Of a DNA stretch of 64,000 nt, positions 57,822-64,000 are shown one piece after another. Position numbers and translations under genes: made by a program. This stretch comes from Plantago ovata (lineage: Eukaryota > Streptophyta > Magnoliopsida > Lamiales > Plantaginaceae): the NCBI GenBank assembly GCA_028274465.1, contig CM051456.1, positions 63,412,753-63,476,752 of the forward strand, in the 5' to 3' direction. Numbering within the stretch: position 1 is the first letter of the stretch; each line of letters opens with the position of its first letter. The notes beneath the pieces are model-generated. The model ran no database searches, was not told where the DNA came from, and was given only the letters and a program-made list of their open reading frames with translations.

Positions 57822-58100
57822 TTGGAGGGCTTCAGGATGGGGGATTCCATAACAGCGGCGGCTAATCTTGAGAATTCTACCTGCCACTACAACTCTACTG
57901 GTGGGGATGTGCGTGAAAGTAGTGACAATGAAGGCCATACGGGCAATGATGATACTAATGGAGGAATTGTTCCTGTCCGACCTATAATTGAAACTATCAC
58001 GCCTACCAGAAGACCTGATGACACCCTATTAAGCTCCCAGAGGAGGCCCAATAAATCACAAGCAGCATACTCAGCCGACCGAGGCCAAACCATGGGGTAA
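57822..58100 (+). CDS. Unknown ORF in the right half of the extra segment
   Basis: 92 codons (MEGFRMGDSITAAANLE, Thr/Asn/Gly-rich middle, RRPNKSQAAYSADRGQ end). No recognisable domain. It may be the tail of a longer reading region begun left of Gypsy-E. Low confidence that it is a real product. Confidence 0.25.
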   Translation: MEGFRMGDSITAAANLENSTCHYNSTGGDVRESSDNEGHTGNDDTNGGIVPVRPIIETITPTRRPDDTLLSSQRRPNKSQAAYSADRGQTMG

Positions 58101-58270
58101 CATCTAATATCACATCTTATTTCCTCATTTTCTTACTGCTAGGGACTAGCATTAATTTCATGAGGGGGGATGGGATTTATGTGATCTGATGTTGTTAGTT
58201 TGGAGCTTGGTATTGGTAGGATGAGTATAGTACCTCGCATGCTTTAGCCGTCTGCATTTGCATTTGCACG

Positions 58271-59617
58271 TTTACTGCTTTCTTAGATTTTTTAGGTTGC
58301 ATTCACCACATTCATCCTAGGATAGTATTGCATGTTTTACATGGAGTTTATTGCCGAATTTTTTGAACTTTTTTATTGGGTAGATCAACCAACTGTGCCA
58401 TTAATCGTATGCTTCATCTCTATGAATTTGTTTGAGGTTTTTTCTCGCTTGGCTTGTCACATTTATGTATTGCACTTAGTTGAGCTTGGTAGTCTCGACA
58501 TCACTTAGTGGTGTTTTCTCTACTGCGGTTCACGAAGGCCTTTATAATAGGATGATGCATGTTAGGGTCGTATGGTTGTTTTCCCGAGTAATTATGTACC
58601 TAAGAGGCAACAAGTCTTCACCATGCTTTGAGATTGCTAAATGCCTAGGAAGGAGGTAGTGTGAGGTTGTGTGATCCTTTGTTCATAACGTATTCTTCCG
58701 AATAGGTTTAGGGAGGGGGTTACGCCATCATAGACTTGTTTCTGTTTTTCATTTTCGTATCGTGAGTTTATTTTTCATTTTTCGTGAATTTTGTACTCCA
58801 ACCTATTCTTTCGAATAGGTTTGGGAAAGTCGTGTGAGTCATTTTGTTTCTCTTTTTGTTATGCTACTGCTGGCTAGAAAAATCGAAAAAAAAAAAGAAA
58901 AATTCCGGAAAAAAAGAGAAAAAGCAAAAGAAAAAAGAATCTGGAAAGAAAAAAAAAAGAAAAAAAAGAAAAGACCCCAAAAAAGCAAAGAAGGGTCCAA
59001 AAAAGAAAAAGCCAAATAGCAGTTTAGCAAAGTGTTGAGTCTTATTTTCTATTTTTTGTAATCGTGTTGTAATTTTCTATTTTTTATCCTTTTTGTCTTG
59101 AGTGTCATCTGTTCTAGACCACCCTCGTCCTGCCATTCAGGAAGTGGTGAATAGCTTAAGACTTTACTTGAGAGATGGGTAGAATAGGGGAGAGTTATCT
59201 TTTATAGGGAACCCTCCTTCGTTTGATGAGAGCCAGTACTGGTTCGACCTCTTTTGAGGAAAAGTCTTAACATGGTGGAACAGCAGTAAGTCCTCAGTTT
59301 CATAGGCACGGGGCAACCATTCGTATCTTAGCATGCTTCATTACGTCGTCACTGACTAGGTCAAGGTAGAGAATGTTACGAGAGACTATCTTGTCTTGAC
59401 ATAAGTGCTTATGTGGATGTGTATAAGTCAATCGAGGTATTCTTCAACCTATATTCATGCTTTGATTTATATGGTTTTTGTTCATATGTTATTTGATAGA
59501 TTCAGTAGACTAGTTCATTTTATTTGGCATGAAACTCCATTTTGTGTCTGGCATGTTTTTTGCATTAGAGTCTAGCTTAGTTGCTTGAGGACAAGCAAAG
59601 GTTCGGTTTGGGGAGTT
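58271..59617 (+). other. Gypsy-D 3' untranslated region
   Basis: Non-coding and shared with Gypsy-C (44557-45890, inverted) and, at its end, with Gypsy-1 (8294-8631). It includes a 130-bp purine-rich tract (about 58876-59012) whose Lys-rich ORFs are artefacts. The terminal polypurine tract GGTTCGGTTTGGGGAG lies at 59600-59615. Confidence 0.75.
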
Positions 59618-60930
59618 TGATGAATGTGTATTTTACACTTTCATTCGAATCTTTTTCACCTATTTTAGCTATCATCTATGTTAATTTAGCTATATTTTAA
59701 TGCATTTTATTAGAATAGTGTCACGTTTCCCTTTAGATTTTATTTTACAGGTTTTGGTTGAAATTCGAAGATTTCCGGGCAATTATATTGAAGTTGACAA
59801 GGAATTGGTGTTCCAGAAGCCTATTTGGAGTATCTGAAGGTTTCCGGATAGGATTTGAAGTCTAGGGGCCGAATCTGGAAGTTAGAAGGCTACTAGAAGT
59901 CAGAAACCGAGTCCAAAAAGGGGAAGAAATCCAAAAACGCGTCGAAAACGCGGAATTCCGCGAAAAACCCGCCGGGCGAACCGCCGCACAGCCGTGGCGA
60001 ACCGCCCCACACCGGGCGAACCGCCGGGCGTGTGGGGCGAACCGCCCCGTGGTATTTCGGGGCCTATATATAGTTGCTCAGTTTTCTTCGAAAATCATAT
60101 CTTTCCAGACCTACTTTCTCACCTCTCTCTGTAGTTTTAGGTAGGAACTTCCCGGGGCCTGTCCTGGGAGTTCCGTAGCTTAGGGGATACTTTTTCATAG
60201 CAGTTTGGAGCTCGTAGGATCGCAATCATCCGGAGATTGACAACCTTCGGTAATTTTGTATCTTACAGTTTTATTCTACTTATTTTATTATATTCTTTCA
60301 ACATGTTTTCTTCTATGATTTCTGTTGATTGCATGCCTATTATGAGTAGCTAAACTTATCGTTGGTGGTAGTATGTGAATTCTTAGCGAAGGGAAGATAA
60401 TCATGCTAATGGCTATATCGCGCATTATACTCCGTGTCATTGCTTTATTTCGTTGATCAGGCACAACCTAAATTCTCGTATGTTGTATTAATTATTATGC
60501 ATGATTGGACACTTGTCGACCATCAGACCAATTATCTTCGTAGTGTTGAATAATTACGGAACACACTAGGACAATAGTGATTGACTTGTCAGACCAATTA
60601 TCTTCGTAGTGTTTAATATTTGCAACAGGACACTAGATTGATTCAAAAATCTCTATGCAAGACCGAGGAATTTATGCATGATTATCGACCCGTTATGTTA
60701 AGAAGGACCATACTATCACCAATCTCCATTATCTGCTAGAAACCCCTTTGCTACCTGTTGCTGTTTTTATAATTCTCTTGTTAAATAGATAAAGCTAGTT
60801 ATATTCCTGAGAGAACGACACTCGAGTCATTCTACTGCTACACTACGGTTTTCGTTGTAGTTGTGGATTGCCTTTGGCTAATTACAAATTTATTTGCTGA
60901 ATCCGGAGCACGACATCCGCGCGTTCATCA
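59618..60930 (+). repeat. Gypsy-D 3' LTR (1313 bp)
   Basis: Near-identical to 50108-51419. GGCGAACCGCC cluster at about 59974-60048 and TATATATA at 60065-60072. Contains the perfect palindrome CGCGGAATTCCGCG near 59949. Confidence 0.92.
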
Positions 60931-60935
60931 GAGAT

Positions 60936-61700
60936 CCATCTCAGAAAGAAGATTTAGGTGCTACGTATGAAGGTGATGACGTAGAAATCTTGAGTAGAGA
61001 TAAATCACCGATCTCCTTTGTACGAGCTACTGATAGTGGTCTACCATAACTCTATCAGTTTGGTCAATCTAAGGTTGCTGAAACATGCAATCAAGTACCT
61101 ATGACCATAAAGCCCGTTGTTGCTACTCAAAGTAACAAGACTTTAAAAGGAAAACAGGTTGTTGAGAAGCAAACTGGAAAGAAGAAGGATGTTGTAAAGC
61201 ATCCCGCCAAACAAGTTGTTGAAAAGCAAGTTGTTAAGTCAAAAGGCAAGATTACTAAAAGTAACCAGAAGACCTTTGCTGACAAACCTGAATCAAGTAA
61301 GGTTGCTGACACTAAAGCTCAGCATTCTCCGAAAAGTGGACTCGGTTTCAAAACCAAGCAAAGTCAACTTTTTCACGAGTATAAGCAAAGTTAGCAAAGA
61401 TACTTCAAAGAGATGAAGAAAATCAAGCCTAAGAGTTCTGAAAAGACTCTTAATGCTAGGGCTAGAAGGAACCTTGCTAGAAAGGAACTTACTGAAAAGT
61501 ATGTTCAGCAAAAAGGTCAACCGAGCAAGACACCACATCAGAAAGTGGATTTGATCAGCACAAATCAAAAGTCTTTCAGCTCAAAACCTCCTAGTTCCTC
61601 AGAAAGTAGAAAACAAGTCAAAGTTGAAAAACTTAAGACTTGTGTTTCCACTGGACGCATTCTTGAACATGTTAATGGACATCCATTATTGGATAATTAA
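60936..61700 (+). pseudogene. Sire-A Gag-Pol linker, fourth segment
   Basis: Resumes after the Gypsy-D target duplication with the basic KQVVEKQ-repeat region, then KRNLARKELTEKY-like helices, matching Sire-B 30106-30867. Broken in places. Confidence 0.78.
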
Positions 61701-61711
61701 CTTGTTTTCTC

Positions 61712-63981
61712 TTGATTGTGCTGACTTCAGCCACGGAGACAAACAATTCAATCTGGCACTTCGATAGTGGTTGTGGAAAGCACATGACGGGCAACAAGAA
61801 TAACCTCATAAACTATAGACGGTGGTCTAAAGATCCAACAATAAGGTTTGCTGGTGGAGGCTCCAGTTCTACAAAAGGCTATGGTGACGTAAAGTTAGGA
61901 TGCATAACCATTACTGGAGTTCTTTATGTCAAAAATCTTAAGTTTAACCTTTTCAGCATGAGTCAGTTTGCTGACAAAGGATACTTCATCAAAATCAAAA
62001 GTGATGAATGTAAACTTATAGATTTCGAGACTAAAAATGTAATAATGATTGCAAGAAGATCAGGAGGCTTGTTCACCGTAGATTGGTCTTCAGCTTGCCT
62101 TGCTGAAAAAGCACGATTGCCTTGCTGAAAAAGCATGACTATGGCATAAACGAACAAGTCATCTAAACTTCAAGACGCTGAATAAGCTGTCTAAAAAGGC
62201 ACATGTAGTTGGATTACCTAAGGTTACTTTTAAGAAGGATGGTGTTTGTAATGCATGTCAGCAAGGAAAGCAAACCAAATCTTCTTTCAAGAACAAGGCA
62301 GTACCGTCAACTACAAAACCTTTACAACTCTTGCACATGGACTTGTTTGAATCTTCTTCAACAAGCTATGCTGGTAAGAAGTATGGTCTGGTCGTCGTGG
62401 ATGACTATTCAAGATTCACTTGGGTAGTATTCATCAAGGACAAATCTGAAACCAAGACTGAAATACCTAACTTGCTGAATAAGCTTGAAGTCATGAAAAA
62501 TGACAAGGTAAAAGTCATAAGGACAGACCATGGTACTGAGTTTGTAAACCAGTACATAACTGAATATTGTACCTCAAAAGGAATACAACATCAGTTATCC
62601 TCAGTAAGAACACCACAGCAAAACGGTGTTGCTGAACGGAAGAATCGTACCCTGAAAGAAGCCACAAGAACAATGCTTGCTGACACTGAAATAAGTGAGG
62701 CTTACTAGGTTGAAGCGATGTTTGATTACTAAGGAATACAACAAAACTCCTTATGAATTGTTTGTTGGAAGACCTCCTAACATCACTCATCTAAGAGTAT
62801 TTGGTTGCAAGTGTTTCGTTCTTAACAATGGTAGAGAATACCTAAGAACATTTCAACCAAAGGTAGACGAAGCGATATTTCTCGGCTACTCCTTGCATAG
62901 TAAAGCTTATAGAGTTTACAACAAAAAGGCACAAAAGATCGAAGAATTAGTGCATGTTGTATTCTACGAAAAGTCACAAGGAGTGCCTGCTGAAGAAGAA
63001 ATATCAGAATGTATGAAAAAGTTAATCATTCATGAGCAAAGAACTGAATCTAATGCTAGGAAAATCAAGTCAATTGAACTAAATGATTATTCTGACAATG
63101 ACTCTCCTCCCCCTAGTCATGACAAGATAAATATAGTTCACGACAAAGAATTTCCAGCAAAACACGCGGTTGCTCCGGAAGTTGCTGAAATTACGCAATC
63201 TCCAGTGCTTGCTGATGAGCTACCTCAATCAAGCAATGCTGAACAAGCAGTTGCTGATGAACAAATCTCAGCAGAGACACAAATTCCCAGTAGTACTGAA
63301 CAAGTACATACTGAAGAGTCACATGCTGATGAGCAAACATATCCTGATCCAACAAACAGAAAACCTGTTAATAAATGGATTAGAGATCATCCCTCTACGG
63401 ATATGATTGGCGATATTAATAAACGCCAAGTGACTAGATCCAAAGCTACTCATGGACTTGCTGAAGAAGCAACTGTCGTAGAAGTAGAATCATTGTTCTC
63501 TTGCTTTGTTTCAGAAATTGAACCTAAAACCATAGAAGAAGCTTTAAATCATTCTGAATGGATAAAGGCAATGCAAGAAGAACTGGATCAATTTTGAAAG
63601 AAACAAAGTCTGGAAACTTGTACCACTTGCTGAAGGTAAGAAAGCTATTGGTACAAAGTGGGTGTTCAGAAACAAGTTGAGTGAGTCTGGTGAAGTAACA
63701 AGAAATAAAGCACGTTCAGTTGCTCAAGGTTACTGTCAGACTGAAGGATTGGACTATGATGAGTCTTATGCACCAGTTGCAAGATTGGATGCAATTAGGC
63801 TTTTCTTGGCATTTTCTGCTCACAATGATTTCATTGTTTACCAAATGGATGTTAAAAGTGCATTCTTGAATGGTGAATTTGCTGAAGAAGTCTACCTAGA
63901 ACAACCCCTTGGCTTTGAACTTCCCTCAGAAATCAAGATGGTATACAAGCTTCAGAAAGCTGTATATGGTCTAAAGCAAGC
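61712..63981 (+). pseudogene. Sire-A pol: protease, integrase, start of reverse transcriptase
   Basis: Protease motif DSGCGKHM (near 61762), integrase zinc region with CNACQQGKQ (near 62250), integrase core with VVVDDYSRFTW, TDHGTEFVN and AERKNRTLKEA, an acidic spacer, then reverse transcriptase with DVKSAFLNG (near 63847), up to YGLKQA where Gypsy-F interrupts. It is very similar to Sire-B but with several breaks. Confidence 0.85.
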
Positions 63982-64000
63982 TGATGAACGTGTCAGATTC
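63982..64000 (-). mobile_element. Gypsy-F, LTR edge (continues past right edge)
   Basis: TGATGAACGTGTCAGATTC is the reverse complement of the Gypsy-E LTR end. It directly interrupts Sire-A reverse transcriptase. The preceding CAAGC would be its target duplication. Only 19 bases are visible, but the match to the family end is exact. Confidence 0.75.

Larger units (their letters stand above)
53831..58270 (+). other. Segment present in Gypsy-D but absent from Gypsy-C
   Basis: Between near-identical words TTTACTGCTTT (ending near 53831 and starting near 58270), Gypsy-D has an extra block where Gypsy-C goes directly from protease end to 3' UTR. Without Gypsy-E it is about 2.0 kb. It contains three GGCGAACCGCCCC-type palindromes (53999-54063), a T-rich intron-like stretch (54200-54830) ending TTTGTAG, and two ORFs of unknown product. 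It could be a captured host fragment, or an old internal part that Gypsy-C lost. Confidence 0.6.
50108..60930 (+). mobile_element. Gypsy-D, gag-protease-only LTR element containing Gypsy-E
   Basis: Flanked by GAGAT (50103-50107 and 60931-60935) with ends TGATGAA/TTCATCA. Order is 5' LTR, Asp-type primer site, gag, protease, an extra segment of about 2 kb interrupted by Gypsy-E and a gap, 3' UTR, polypurine tract and 3' LTR. The two LTRs are nearly identical by eye, so insertion is recent. No reverse transcriptase or integrase is visible, as in Gypsy-C. A few coding interruptions are present. Confidence 0.87.
24882..63981 (+). mobile_element. Sire-A, Copia element of Sirevirus type, split by four insertions
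   Basis: Pieces in order are 5' LTR (24882-26472), primer site and gag start (to 26695), Sire-B insert, gag (41858-42874), Gypsy-C insert, gag/linker (49583-50107), Gypsy-D insert, linker and pol (60936-63981), then Gypsy-F. Each internal junction is bounded by a 5-bp target duplication, so the pieces belong to one copy. The 3' end is outside the window. It is an old broken copy with several interruptions in addition to the insertions. It shares its sequence family with Sire-B. Confidence 0.85.

Noticed and set aside
58834-59038. Lys-rich ORFs (and Phe/Ser-rich ones on the other strand)
   Set aside because: They translate a purine-rich tract in the Gypsy-D 3' UTR; the inverted equivalent occurs in Gypsy-C at 45111-45326.

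Overview
The window is repeat-dominated DNA from a flowering plant, probably a eudicot. The evidence is LTR retrotransposons of plant Copia and Gypsy type, initiator-Met and Asp-type primer sites, a plant-style Harbinger/Myb-SANT remnant, a plant GRF zinc-finger fragment, short GT-AG introns and AT-rich spacers. I see no tRNA or rRNA gene, CRISPR array or prokaryotic feature. Two 100-N gaps (24780-24879 and 56458-56557) break the assembly.

Left block (1-9841) is a stack of retroelements. Copia-1 lies on the minus strand (5' LTR 1978-4083, then primer site, leader and gag start running off the left edge). It abuts the integrase region of Copia-2, an element of the same family on the plus strand (4084-8293, with its 3' LTR at 6229-8293). 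The two LTRs form a 2.1 kb inverted repeat. Copia-2 in turn sits in the 3' untranslated part of Gypsy-1 (8294-9841), whose 3' LTR ends inside an old DNA-transposon-like locus.

Middle block (9842-24779) holds decayed genes: the tail of a Harbinger-like transposase, a Myb/SANT-like pseudogene (10254-11653), a GRF zinc-finger gene fragment on the minus strand (12185-12700), and a second Myb/SANT-like gene at 13118. Most of that last gene plus its 3' flank has been amplified into a head-to-tail array of about 1.56 kb units. Eight copies are visible (13166-24779) before the gap. Only copy 1 has the TATA box and the original start; copies 2-8 begin at an internal ATG. Diagnostic variants alternate, which shows a dimeric higher-order repeat.

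Right block (24882-64000) is a nest of elements. Sire-A, a large Copia element of Sirevirus type, spans the whole block and is split by four insertions: Sire-B (26696-41852, same family, nearly whole, target duplication TTAAT), Gypsy-C (42875-49577, minus strand, GACAG), Gypsy-D (50108-60930, plus strand, GAGAT) and Gypsy-F (from 63982). Gypsy-D itself contains Gypsy-E (55213-57626, CCCTT). Gypsy-C and -D carry gag and protease but no reverse transcriptase or integrase that I can see, so they look non-autonomous. Sire-B has full pol domains and a 4.8 kb extra coding region downstream of pol.

The most interesting signals are structural: (1) the Myb/SANT-like tandem array with its dimeric order; (2) eight short stem-loops with a fixed 7-nt loop (ACRGGNA) and covarying stems in Sire-B downstream of pol; (3) four stem-loops with a fixed GCCGCCT loop and covarying stems in the Copia-1 leader; (4) GGCGAACCGCC palindrome clusters just upstream of the TATA box in every Gypsy LTR of this family; and (5) an extra segment of about 2 kb of unknown origin in Gypsy-D.
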